This document shows, piece by piece, positions 1-7,258 of a stretch of 18,257 bases of DNA. Origin of the DNA: Deltaproteobacteria bacterium. GTDB lineage: Bacteria; Desulfobacterota; Binatia; UBA9968. The stretch lies in contig JAERMN010000011.1 in NCBI GenBank assembly GCA_016844625.1, positions 1 to 18,257 on the forward strand, in the 5' to 3' direction. A model generated the notes under the pieces. That model saw nothing but the letters and a program-made list of their open reading frames with translations. It ran no database searches and had not been told where the DNA came from. A program made the translations under genes and the position numbers. Numbering within the stretch: the first letter of the stretch is position 1; every line of letters begins with the position of its first letter.

Positions 1-23
1 TCGTAAAGCAAAACGTCCTTCAT
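1..23 (-). CDS. cimA: Start of a probable citramalate synthase gene, cut by the window edge
   Basis: Only seven full codons are visible: an ATG at 21-23 followed by codons for KDVLLYD and two bases of the next codon. An AGAGGA ribosome binding site lies on the minus strand at 28-33, four bases from the ATG. CimA and other HMG-CoA lyase-like (DRE-TIM) synthases typically begin with a short stretch ending in LYDTTLRDG, which fits these residues. In related genomes cimA follows lysC on the same strand, as here. CimA condenses pyruvate and acetyl-CoA to citramalate for isoleucine synthesis. The identity rests on seven residues plus synteny; 2-isopropylmalate synthase is the main alternative. Confidence 0.45.
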
Positions 24-413
24 AAAGTCCTCTAATTGGCCATCAACAAAGCTCGCTTCGCGTGCGGGGCATCAACCCCGCAGCTTATTTAAATATTGCA
101 AAGGGGGATGCTCACCCCCTTTGGAAACCCCATTTAAACAACCCGCGGCTCGACGCCGAGGGATTTGGACAATATCGACTGGAAGTCGACTGCCCCGTCC
201 GTCTTTCCCGCGAAAGCGGGAATCCAGGCTTTATTGTCACCCCGGTGAAAACCGGGGGTCCATCCCATCCCCTTAAGATAGATACCGTCCCGTATCGTTG
301 TACGGGACAAGCTTTTCAACGGTATAACGGACCTTCTCTTCGCCTGAAGGCGAGGGATTTCAACCATCGCCGAGAGAGACATTAATGGTTTCACGCTGAA
401 ATCAGCGTGGTCA
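24..413. repeat. Hairpin-rich intergenic region between lysC and cimA
   Basis: No credible gene lies here. The region is a run of short palindromes: 64-81 (GCGGGG/CCCCGC), 100-122 (AAAGGGGG/CCCCCTTT), 205-222 (TTCCCGC-GAAA-GCGGGAA), 239-258 (CCCCGGT-GAAA-ACCGGGG with a bulge), 287-308 (GTCCCGTA/TACGGGAC), 340-353 (TCGCC-TGAA-GGCGA) and 392-409 (CACGCTGA/TCAGCGTG). The outer parts, 64-137 and 386-410, match a second copy at 9008-9105, so the middle looks like an insertion into an older repeat. Spurious open frames across it have no protein character. A role in transcript stability or termination after lysC is possible, but no T-tract is seen. Confidence 0.75.
138..385. repeat. Probable insertion of nested palindromes inside an older repeat element
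   Basis: Aligned with the uninterrupted copy at 9008-9105, the sequence GGAAACCCCATTTAA (ending at 137) should run straight into TGGTT; here TGGTT resumes at 386. About 248 bases intervene, flanked by CATTTAA (131-137) and CATTAA (380-385), which resemble an imperfect target duplication. Inside are hairpins with GAAA or TGAA loops, including the TTCCCGC-GAAA-GCGGGAATCC type that I recall as a common extragenic palindrome. Two copies of a GAGGGATTT motif (156-166 and 350-360), each just after a small hairpin, lie near its two ends. No coding capacity. Confidence 0.5.
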
Positions 414-1622
414 TTAGCGAATAAACGCATCATGCAGCGCGCGCACGGCCTGATCCGCGTGCTGGGCGGCGATCACCACGGAAATTTTTATTTCCGACGT
501 CGAAATCATCTGGATGTTGATCTGCTCCCGCGCCAGCACTTCAAACATCTTCGCCGCCACGCCGGCATGGGTGCGCATGCCGACGCCGACGACGGAAATC
601 TTGGCGATTTCGGTGTCCACCTTGATGCCCTTGGCATGCACCGCCGGTAACGCCCTCTCCACAATCGCCAGCGCTTTTTGATGGTCGGCCTTGGGAACCG
701 TGAAGGTCATGTCGGTCGTGCCATCTTCGCTGGCGTTTTGAATGATCATGTCGACGACGATGTGGGCGTCCGCGATGGGGCCGAACAATTGAGCAGCTAA
801 CCCCGGCCTGTCGGGCACGCGCAACAGCGTGATCTTCGCCTCGTTTTTGTCGCAGGCCACGCCGGAAACCAACACGTCGCTCATGCTGTCATCCTCCTCG
901 ACTAACCAAGTCCCTTCAAGTTCGGTAAATGTCGAACGCACATGCACCGGCACGGCGAACTTTTTGGCAAACTCTACAGAACGAATTTCCAAAACCTTGG
1001 CGCCGGTGCTCGCCAGCTCGATCATTTCGTCATAGGAAACCTTCGCAAGCTTTCTGGCGTCTGGACAGATTCTTGGGTCGGTTGTGAACACGCCTTCGAC
1101 ATCCGAATAAATCTCGCACGCGTCCGCATTGAGAAACGCCGCCAACGCCACCGCGCTGGTATCGGAGCCGCCGCGCCCAAGGGTCGTGATGTTGTCATTT
1201 TCATCGACGCCCTGAAAGCCCGCGATCACCACCACCTCGCCGGTCTTGAGCGCTTCAACGATTTTAGTCGAGTCGATGCTCAAAATACACGCTTTGCCGT
1301 AGGCATTGTCGGTCTCAATGCGTACCTGGTGGCCGAGATACGAGCGCGCCGGCTGGCCGATTTCCTTGAGCGCCAAACTCAACAACGCCACCGTCACCTG
1401 CTCCCCGGTGGCGATCAAGACGTCCTTCTCGCGTTCGTCGGGTAACTTGGAAATCTCCTGCGCCAGGGCGATCAGCCGATTGGTCTCGCCCGCCATCGCC
1501 GAAACCACGACGACGACATCTTTCCCCGCTCGTTTTGCCGCCGCGACCTTGGCCGCCACCTGTTTGATCCGCTCGATGGAAGCGACGGACGTGCCGCCGT
1601 ATTTCTGCACTAACAAAGCCAC
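414..1622 (-). CDS. lysC: Aspartate kinase (EC 2.7.2.4), monofunctional, with C-terminal ACT domains
   Basis: Phosphorylates L-aspartate with ATP, the first step toward lysine, threonine, methionine and diaminopimelate; cytosolic. The 402-residue protein has the N-terminal kinase signature KYGGTSVA (residues 7-14), the GRGGSDTSAVALAA nucleotide/substrate loop (149-162) and two C-terminal ACT-type regions (about 264-310 and 342-384), where end-product feedback inhibition normally acts. Length matches the single-function LysC/Ask class; there is no homoserine dehydrogenase fusion. The start is GTG at 1620-1622, chosen because GAGGGG (minus strand, 1631-1636) lies eight bases upstream and KYGG follows directly. 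It is downstream of tsaE with a 125-bp spacer holding an inverted repeat, and upstream of the putative cimA. Confidence 0.97.
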   Translation of the reverse strand: MALLVQKYGGTSVASIERIKQVAAKVAAAKRAGKDVVVVVSAMAGETNRLIALAQEISKLPDEREKDVLIATGEQVTVALLSLALKEIGQPARSYLGHQVRIETDNAYGKACILSIDSTKIVEALKTGEVVVIAGFQGVDENDNITTLGRGGSDTSAVALAAFLNADACEIYSDVEGVFTTDPRICPDARKLAKVSYDEMIELASTGAKVLEIRSVEFAKKFAVPVHVRSTFTELEGTWLVEEDDSMSDVLVSGVACDKNEAKITLLRVPDRPGLAAQLFGPIADAHIVVDMIIQNASEDGTTDMTFTVPKADHQKALAIVERALPAVHAKGIKVDTEIAKISVVGVGMRTHAGVAAKMFEVLAREQINIQMISTSEIKISVVIAAQHADQAVRALHDAFIR

Positions 1623-1641
1623 ACGAATAACCCCTCAACCT

Positions 1642-1742
1642 ATTTTGGATTTTGGATTGCCGATTTTGGATTGTCGGAGCGAGAATCCGACCATCGTGTC
1701 AAAAGTCTGTCAACCACTCTTTGCTTCCGACAATCCAAAATC
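1642..1742. repeat. Long inverted repeat with internal direct repeats between tsaE and lysC
   Basis: The stretch 1662-1680 (GATTTTGGATTGTCGGAGC) is the reverse complement of 1723-1742 apart from one bulged base, giving a stem of about 19 bp around a loop of about 42 bases. The left arm is preceded by another ATTTTGGATTTTGGATTG copy at 1642-1659. The right arm ends at the penultimate codons of tsaE. The spacer is too long for a simple terminator, and no T-run follows on the minus strand. I read it as a dispersed intergenic repeat that may form a cruciform or an RNA stem between the two genes. Confidence 0.7.
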
Positions 1743-1747
1743 CAAAA

Positions 1748-2227
1748 TCATTTCGCCGTTTCAACGTGTAAATCTTTCAATAACTTTTCGTATCGTTCGC
1801 CATGCGCGATAAACGTCATTTCACGCTGTGCGCCGCCGCGATGAGCCATTTTGATTTCTAAATACTCGTCGACTTCGTCGGCGCCGAGATATTCAAACCA
1901 CTCGATCAGACTGACGCCGTCACCATATAAATACTCGCGCAGATTGAGACCGTCCTGCTGCGCGCGCTGACTGACCCGATACAGATCGATGTGATAGACC
2001 GGCAGACGGCCGTTGTATTCGTTGATCAGAGTGAAGGTCGGGCTCCGCACCCAAGCACCTTTGCTAACCCCAATCCCTTCGGCGAAACCGCGCACGAAAC
2101 AGGTCTTGCCCGTTCCCAACTCGCCGACAAGAGCAATAATTTCCCCGCCTTGAACCAGCTTCCCTAACTTCTTGCCCCAATTCATGGTCTGGCGCGCTGA
2201 CTTAGAAACAACCGTAGACAAACCCAT
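1748..2227 (-). CDS. tsaE: tRNA threonylcarbamoyladenosine biosynthesis ATPase TsaE
   Basis: TsaE is the P-loop ATPase that works with TsaB and TsaD to attach the threonylcarbamoyl group to A37 of ANN-decoding tRNAs. The protein shows the Walker A motif GELGTGKT (residues 35-42 from the chosen ATG), then SPTFTLINEY, HIDLYR and SLIEWFEYL, all in family order. From ATG at 2225-2227 it is 159 residues, normal for the family; a GTG at 2243-2245 would add six residues but has no good ribosome binding site, whereas GTGAGG lies 11-12 bases before the ATG. The C-terminus is slightly longer than many homologues. It sits 54 bases after nnr on the same strand. Confidence 0.93.
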   Translation of the reverse strand: MGLSTVVSKSARQTMNWGKKLGKLVQGGEIIALVGELGTGKTCFVRGFAEGIGVSKGAWVRSPTFTLINEYNGRLPVYHIDLYRVSQRAQQDGLNLREYLYGDGVSLIEWFEYLGADEVDEYLEIKMAHRGGAQREMTFIAHGERYEKLLKDLHVETAK

Positions 2228-2281
2228 TGGTGCTAGGGGCCTCACCAGTACAACTAGTATATTTGGGGGGAGAATTCGAGC

Positions 2282-3844
2282 CTAGGGGATTCGCCCGGCG
2301 AGCGCACTCATTCCCGCTGGCAGGCCGTCGATAATATCCGACGCAATCAGTCCGATTTCGCCCCGAGCCGCAGCGCCACCATCGCCGACGAAACCATGCA
2401 GATAGACGCCGAGCTTCATGGCGTCCTCGGCGGACAAGCCTTGCCCCAACAGCGCCGCGAGAATTCCGGCCAAGACATCGCCCATACCACCGCTGGCCAT
2501 GCCGGGATTGCCGGTCGGGTTAATAAAAACCTTGCCGTCCGCAGTGGCGATCACGCTGCGCGCGCCTTTAAGCACGAGATGACAGCGGTGCTCGACGGCG
2601 AATGAGCGGGCGATCGCAACGCGGCCGGCATTGACCGCGGCGCTATCTTTGCCGACCAGCCGCGCCATCTCGCCGGGATGCGGCGTCAAGATCGGCGCCG
2701 TCTTGGCGTGGCGCAAACGGTTAAGCTCAAGCGCTAAAATATTCAGGCCGTCGGCGTCGATCACCCAAGGCATGTCTAAATTTCTCAGCAACCAGCAGAG
2801 CGCATTCCGGGTCGCCCCGTTGACAGCCTCGCCGATACCGGGACCGAAGAGCAAAGCGTTCTTTCGTTGGAGCAAGGTGCGCCATTCGTCATCGCCCAAC
2901 GGTTCCATTTCTTCGCGGGCATTCTCGCGCAGCGGCTCGGTCATCACTTCGACTAAAGAAGTCGCGAAGATGGAATTGAGCGCGCGCGGCGCCGCCAGCG
3001 TCACCAACCCGGCGCCGCTGCGCATCGCCGCCCGGCAGGCGAGAATCGCCGCGCCGGTCTTGCCGCGGGAACCGGCGAGAACGAGCAAATGGCCATAGCT
3101 GCCCTTATGCGTGTCGGCCTGGCGGCTCGGCACCAGCCAACTGACCGGCTCGCGCTCCAAGAGTTCCGTGCGCGGCGCTACTTCAGCAACCGCGCGTGGA
3201 TCGATGCCGATGTCGGCGACGACCAGAGCACCGACATAGTTCAAACCAGGATAGGTGACCTCGCCCAACTTCGGATAGCCAAGCGCCACGGTCATCTCCG
3301 CTTGGATCGCCGTGCCGAGCGGCGTCCCTTTGTCGGTATCGAGACCGGACGGAATATCGACGGCGACAATCGGCACACCGGCAGCGTTCATCAGCGTGAT
3401 CGCATCGGCGAACAAAGCGCGCACGTCGTTTTTCATGCCGGTGCCCAAAATCGCGTCGACGATCAGGCCATTCTTGCGCAATCGTTGGCTCAAGAATGCC
3501 AAATTGCCGGTGGTGATCTCAGTGACTTTGCCTTTGAGTTTTTGCCAGGCGCGTAGATTATGAGTCGCGTCCGGAGAAAGTTCGTTTTGCCGCGCTAGCA
3601 GGGCGACTTCGCAGGGAAGGCGTTTTTTCTTAAGCAAACGCGCGACAACGAAACCATCGCCGCCGTTATTACCCTTGCCGGCGACAATCATCACGCCCTT
3701 CTTGGCGTTGCGGCCGAAGTGTTTGACTATTGCCGCGGCGATGCCTTCGCCGGCGCGCTCCATTAAGGTCAAGCTCGCCGCGCCGTAGCGCTCGATCGTC
3801 AATCGATCCAGCTCGCGCATCTCTTCAGCGGTGACTACAATCAT
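2282..3844 (-). CDS. nnr: Bifunctional NAD(P)H-hydrate epimerase / ADP- or ATP-dependent NAD(P)HX dehydratase
   Basis: Repairs hydrated, inactive NADH and NADPH. The 520-residue protein is the usual fusion of an NnrE (YjeF_N) epimerase half and an NnrD ribokinase-like dehydratase half. The N-terminal half shows AGKGNNGGDGFVVARLL (residues 55-71), DAILGTG (130-136) and AVDIPSGLDT (161-170). The C-terminal half shows LLVLAGSRGKTGAAIL (253-268), LLFGPGIG (331-338), VIDADGLNIL (361-370), ILTPHPGE (385-392) and the nucleotide-binding GNPGMASGGMGDVLAG (445-460). The ATG at 3842-3844 opens the YjeF_N fold as expected; no clear Shine-Dalgarno sequence is seen, and the palindrome at 3854-3944 lies just upstream. 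acpS, often its upstream neighbour, is missing. Confidence 0.96.
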   Translation of the reverse strand: MIVVTAEEMRELDRLTIERYGAASLTLMERAGEGIAAAIVKHFGRNAKKGVMIVAGKGNNGGDGFVVARLLKKKRLPCEVALLARQNELSPDATHNLRAWQKLKGKVTEITTGNLAFLSQRLRKNGLIVDAILGTGMKNDVRALFADAITLMNAAGVPIVAVDIPSGLDTDKGTPLGTAIQAEMTVALGYPKLGEVTYPGLNYVGALVVADIGIDPRAVAEVAPRTELLEREPVSWLVPSRQADTHKGSYGHLLVLAGSRGKTGAAILACRAAMRSGAGLVTLAAPRALNSIFATSLVEVMTEPLRENAREEMEPLGDDEWRTLLQRKNALLFGPGIGEAVNGATRNALCWLLRNLDMPWVIDADGLNILALELNRLRHAKTAPILTPHPGEMARLVGKDSAAVNAGRVAIARSFAVEHRCHLVLKGARSVIATADGKVFINPTGNPGMASGGMGDVLAGILAALLGQGLSAEDAMKLGVYLHGFVGDGGAAARGEIGLIASDIIDGLPAGMSALAGRIP

Positions 3845-3853
3845 TGTTTAAAA

Positions 3854-3944
3854 ACGTTCAACCGGTTCAATTGCTACGCTCCGTTCAAACCGTTAAACTC
3901 GGATCGCCCGAAAACCGACCGAGACGGTTTGAACGGTTTGAACG
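3854..3944. repeat. GTTCAAACCG palindrome in the pdxJ-nnr spacer
   Basis: The stretch 3882-3893 (CGTTCAAACCGT) is a perfect 12-bp inverted match to 3924-3935. Inside it, CTCGG (3898-3902) pairs with CCGAG (3919-3923), so a two-part stem with a TAAA bulge can form. Further imperfect copies of the same motif flank it at 3854-3865 and 3934-3944. It occupies almost the whole 102-bp gap. No coding sequence is present. It may affect pdxJ-nnr read-through or mRNA processing; no U-tract is seen on the minus strand. Confidence 0.75.
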
Positions 3945-3946
3945 CA

Positions 3947-4669
3947 TTACCCTCTGGCTCTAGCTAGAAGTTGCTTCATCTCGCGCACGGCCTGTTCGAT
4001 GCCGACGATCACGGCCCGCGCGATGATACTATGGCCGATGTTGAGTTCGACCATCTCGGGAATGTTGGCGATCGGCATGACATTTTCGTAATTAAGCCCA
4101 TGGCCGCCGTGCACTTCCAAGCCAAAACGGTGCGCCAGTTGCGCCGCGGCAATGATTGCGCGCCGCTCCTTCTCGCGTCTTGTGCCCGTCGCGTTGCAGT
4201 ACGTTCCCGTGTGGATCTCAATGGCGTGGGCGCCGACTTCTTTGGCGCATTCGATTTGCGCCGCCACCGCATCGATGAACAACGCGACATGAATGCCACG
4301 ATTTTCTAGTCTGGCGACGGCGTCCATGATTTTTTTCTTGTGCGCGACCACGTTGAGGCCGCCCTCGGTGGTGAGCTCTTGACGTTTCTCCGGCACAAAG
4401 CAGGCGTCATCCGGACGAAGCTTCGCGGCGAACTTGACCATCGCCGGCGTCACCGCCATTTCGAGATTTACTTTGCTGCGCGCCCGCTGGCGCAGGAGTT
4501 TTACATCGCGCTCCTGAATATGGCGGCGGTCTTCGCGCAGATGTACTGTAATGCCGTCGGCACCGGCCTTTTCCGCGAGCAAAGCCGCTTCCACGGGATC
4601 GGGCACATCGATGCCGCGCGCCTGGCGCACGGTCGCTACATGATCGACGTTGATACCCAAGCGAATCAT
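3947..4669 (-). CDS. pdxJ: Pyridoxine 5'-phosphate synthase
   Basis: Condenses 1-deoxy-D-xylulose 5-phosphate with 3-amino-2-oxopropyl phosphate to pyridoxine 5'-phosphate in the DXP-dependent vitamin B6 pathway. This 240-residue TIM-barrel protein opens with the family sequence MIRLGINVDHVATVRQARG (catalytic-region N7, D9, H10), followed by ITVHLREDRRHI, CFVPEKRQELTTEGGL, IEIHTGTYCN, EVHGGHGLNYENV and ELNIGHSIIARAV near the end. The start is ATG at 4667-4669. The frame stays open upstream to 4750, but those 27 codons are translated CACGAAG repeat and spacer, not protein. It is third from last in the run of cdaA-associated genes; no acpS follows. Confidence 0.97.
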   Translation of the reverse strand: MIRLGINVDHVATVRQARGIDVPDPVEAALLAEKAGADGITVHLREDRRHIQERDVKLLRQRARSKVNLEMAVTPAMVKFAAKLRPDDACFVPEKRQELTTEGGLNVVAHKKKIMDAVARLENRGIHVALFIDAVAAQIECAKEVGAHAIEIHTGTYCNATGTRREKERRAIIAAAQLAHRFGLEVHGGHGLNYENVMPIANIPEMVELNIGHSIIARAVIVGIEQAVREMKQLLARARG

Positions 4670-4726
4670 AGTTTGCGGCTCTTCAGCCGTTTGCCTCGAC
4701 AAGGTGCCATGTTCAACAATATTTCT

Positions 4727-4806
4727 CACCACGAAGAGCACGAAGGACACGAAGGGTTTGGATGATTAAGACTCCGAACTTCGTGCTTTTCGTGTCCTTC
4801 GTGGTG
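4727..4806. repeat. CACGAAG short-period inverted repeat upstream of pdxJ
   Basis: The left arm 4727-4754 is built of about nine-base units ending in CACGAAG. The right arm 4779-4806 is its inverted counterpart; 23 of 28 positions match. The repeat type (CACCACGAAG-nnCACGAAG) is one I recall as very widespread between genes in unrelated bacterial genomes. It creates spurious open frames on both strands, including the false N-terminal extension of pdxJ. No function is assigned; the arms could form a long imperfect hairpin in the glmM-pdxJ transcript. Confidence 0.8.
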
Positions 4807-4823
4807 AAGTATCCGTCTGCCCT

Positions 4824-4852
4824 ATTGCGTACTTTGCGTTCTTTGCGGCCAA
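4824..4852. repeat. CGCAAAG short-period repeat after glmM
   Basis: On the minus strand this reads as consecutive units GCAAAGAA, CGCAAAGTA and CGCAATAG, a second common intergenic repeat type with a period of about nine bases. It lies within 35 bases of the glmM stop codon and next to the CACGAAG repeat, so the whole 188-bp glmM-pdxJ spacer is made of two unrelated short-period repeats. Confidence 0.6.
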
Positions 4853-4857
4853 TTCTT

Positions 4858-6309
4858 CTACTTGCCCACTTCAGCACGGATCTCGCTGGCGATGGCGTCA
4901 GCCATGGCGCGGATTTTTTTCTGATCCTCGCCTTCCAACATCACCCGCGCCAAAAGCTCGGTGCCGGAATAGCGCACCAGCACCCGGCCGCGGCCGGCCA
5001 AGCTTTTTTCGATTTCGTCGATCTTCCGCATCACCTTCGGCATGTGCGCTAACTCTTTTCGCTCTCTGACGCCGACGTTGACCAACACTTGCGGCAGCCG
5101 CCTCATCACGCTATGCAATTCGCTCAAACGTTTGCGCTTCTCGACCATCAGGGCGAGCATTTGCAGGCATGTGACCGCGCCATCGCCGGTGCTATTGTGA
5201 TCCAGGAAAAGAATATGACCCGACTGCTCGCCGCCGAGATTGTAATTTCCCTCTAACATCCTCTCGACCACATAGCGGTCGCCGACCTGCGTGCGCACGA
5301 CTTCCAGTCCGGCTTTTTGCATAGCCAGATCGAGGCCCAGATTACTCATCACCGTGGCGACCACGCCGCCGCCTTTGAGCACCCCCTTCTCCTGCATGTC
5401 GAGGGCGCAAATCGCCAACACATGATCGCCGTCGAGGATTTCGCCGGTCTCGTCGATAAACACCGCGCGGTCGGCATCGCCGTCGAGAGCGACTGCGAAA
5501 TCCGCGCCTTCATGGAGGAGCACTTCACGCGCCGATTCGGGATGGAGCGCGCCGCAGCGCCGGTTGATATTTTCGCCGTCCGGCTGCACGCCGATGGGCA
5601 GGATATCAGCGCCCAATTCGGCTAACACTTCGGGTACCACCTTGTAGGCAGCGCCGTTGCCACAGTCCACGACGATTTTTAACCCCTCCAACGTCAGACG
5701 GCGCCGAAAGCTGTTCTTGAGAAATACATTGTACCGGCCCACCGCATCGGAAACGCGAAAAGCCTTGCCAATCGCGCTCGCGGTGGGACGCGCCTCCTCC
5801 AACTCCCCGCCGAAGATCATCTCTTCCATGCGAGCTTCCACTTCGTCGGGCAGCTTAAAGCCATCCCAGGAAAAAAACTTGATGCCGTTGTCTTGATAGG
5901 GATTGTGCGACGCGGAAATCACCACGCCGGCATCGGCGCGCATGCTGCGCGTCAAGAACGCCACCCCTGGCGTCGGCAGCGGCCCGACCAGCAGCACGTC
6001 AGCGCCCATGGAAACAATCCCGGAAGCCAGCGCCGTCTCCAGCATATAACCGGACAGCCGGGTATCTTTACCGATAAGAATCTTGAAACGATGCTTATCG
6101 GTCTCGCCGTTCCTGACCGCGAACGAAGGCGGCCGCCCGCGGCCGGATTGATCCGATGGATCTGGCTCATGCAAGACTCTGGCAATGGCGCGGCCGAGCT
6201 TCAGCGCCATCTCCGAAGTCATCGGTTCTTGATTGGCGACACCGCGCACACCGTCGGTGCCAAATAGCCGGCGTTTATGCGTTGTCTTTTTCACTTGCGG
6301 CTGATTCAT
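4858..6309 (-). CDS. glmM: Phosphoglucosamine mutase
   Basis: Interconverts glucosamine 6-phosphate and glucosamine 1-phosphate on the way to UDP-GlcNAc and peptidoglycan. The 483-residue alpha-D-phosphohexomutase has FGTDGVRG (residues 16-23), the catalytic phosphoserine loop ISASHNP (S134), the Mg-binding DGDADR (276-281), the sugar-specificity loop GGEQSGH (359-365) and the phosphate-binding RYSGTE (446-451). ATG at 6307-6309 is preceded by GGGAG about ten bases upstream. The protein is longer than the usual 445-450 residues because about two dozen polar residues rich in G, R, P and D are inserted near residues 48-73, before ILIGKDTRLSGYM. It follows cdaR by 19 bases in the classic cdaA-cdaR-glmM order, where GlmM is known in Firmicutes to bind and restrain CdaA. 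Confidence 0.97.
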   Translation of the reverse strand: MNQPQVKKTTHKRRLFGTDGVRGVANQEPMTSEMALKLGRAIARVLHEPDPSDQSGRGRPPSFAVRNGETDKHRFKILIGKDTRLSGYMLETALASGIVSMGADVLLVGPLPTPGVAFLTRSMRADAGVVISASHNPYQDNGIKFFSWDGFKLPDEVEARMEEMIFGGELEEARPTASAIGKAFRVSDAVGRYNVFLKNSFRRRLTLEGLKIVVDCGNGAAYKVVPEVLAELGADILPIGVQPDGENINRRCGALHPESAREVLLHEGADFAVALDGDADRAVFIDETGEILDGDHVLAICALDMQEKGVLKGGGVVATVMSNLGLDLAMQKAGLEVVRTQVGDRYVVERMLEGNYNLGGEQSGHILFLDHNSTGDGAVTCLQMLALMVEKRKRLSELHSVMRRLPQVLVNVGVRERKELAHMPKVMRKIDEIEKSLAGRGRVLVRYSGTELLARVMLEGEDQKKIRAMADAIASEIRAEVGK

Positions 6310-6328
6310 CGATGGTGACTCCCAAATG

Positions 6329-7258
6329 CTAATTTCCCGGCTTCGTGATCCGCACCCTAACTCGCGCCGGCTTTTGCTCCACTACGCGAAGCCCTGGCGG
6401 CAACTCGACCGTCAGCGGCAGATTATGCTCGCCAGCGGGCAAGCCTTTGAGGTTTAAATAAACCTCGTCGCCTTTCAATTCTAGCGTATCGATAACAGAT
6501 TTGGCACCGGCCAGGCGGAGCGATATCGCCGTCGGTACGACCGAGTAGGCGCCTGTGAAATCCTTCGCCCGAACGCTGACGCCGGGAAAATCTCGGCTTG
6601 CTTCTTCCTCTTCTAGTGTAACCGAAACCTCTACCTGCTCGGGCATAAACGATAAAGGCTTGCCCTCAGTCGACAAGCGCACCTTGCGCTTGGTGACGCC
6701 GCGCTTTTCATCGATGTCGACCGGCAGGGTTTCCACCGTTGCCAAACGGCGCACTTCGTCCGCCGGGCCCGAGACCGACACCTTCTCCGGCTGCGCGATC
6801 GTGCGCGCGATCCGGTAGCCGGTGGCGGGCTTGCCGGATAGTCTTACGCTCACCGGCAGCGAGCGCTGCATCACCGGCTCCAAGCGCAGGTGCATCACCG
6901 GCGGCGTGATGCGCGCCACCGTGACGCCGCGCGGAATATTAAACGAGCTCGCCCCCAAGGGATAACTGGCCGCGCCCGATTTCGCGCCGTTCAAATCGAG
7001 CAGCAGCTTCAGGTCGTCCGAATCGATGGTCGAAACCAACGTGCGCGGCCCCGCTAGACGCAACACCACGTAGTCGATTCGATTATCCACGACCATCAAA
7101 TCGGAGGGGATGTTGCGAAACTCCACCGGCACTTCGAGGGCGCGCTCGATGTCACGGTGGCCGGCGACCCAGAGCCCGACGGCGATCACCAGGGCGAGCA
7201 CTTTGAGACCGAAGTTACTGCCGGCCAGAGCGACGATTCTTTCCCAGAGCCGTTTCAT
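6329..7258 (-). CDS. cdaR: CdaR (YbbR-domain) regulator of the diadenylate cyclase
   Basis: A 309-residue membrane-anchored protein with one N-terminal transmembrane segment (about residues 17-33, FGLKVLALVIAVGLWVAG) and an extracytoplasmic part made of repeated YbbR domains, recognised by spaced P-V...N-P-S-D-L and LRLAGPRTLV-like segments and by their position next to cdaA. In Firmicutes CdaR contacts CdaA and tunes c-di-AMP output; that role here is inferred. Its ATG (7256-7258) overlaps the cdaA stop in an ATGA arrangement, so the two are probably translationally coupled, and glmM starts 19 bases after its stop. Confidence 0.9.
   Translation of the reverse strand: MKRLWERIVALAGSNFGLKVLALVIAVGLWVAGHRDIERALEVPVEFRNIPSDLMVVDNRIDYVVLRLAGPRTLVSTIDSDDLKLLLDLNGAKSGAASYPLGASSFNIPRGVTVARITPPVMHLRLEPVMQRSLPVSVRLSGKPATGYRIARTIAQPEKVSVSGPADEVRRLATVETLPVDIDEKRGVTKRKVRLSTEGKPLSFMPEQVEVSVTLEEEEASRDFPGVSVRAKDFTGAYSVVPTAISLRLAGAKSVIDTLELKGDEVYLNLKGLPAGEHNLPLTVELPPGLRVVEQKPARVRVRITKPGN

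Noticed and set aside
942..1445. 167-codon plus-strand open frame opposite lysC
   Set aside because: Fully antisense to a strongly conserved aspartate kinase gene; its length reflects the high GC content only.
4670..4750. 27-codon N-terminal extension of PdxJ
   Set aside because: It translates the CACGAAG repeat and spacer; family members begin at MIRLGINVDHVAT, which has its own ATG at 4667-4669.
4727..4806. CRISPR-like spaced repeats
   Set aside because: Units are only about nine bases and contiguous, without spacers of constant length, and no cas gene is nearby.
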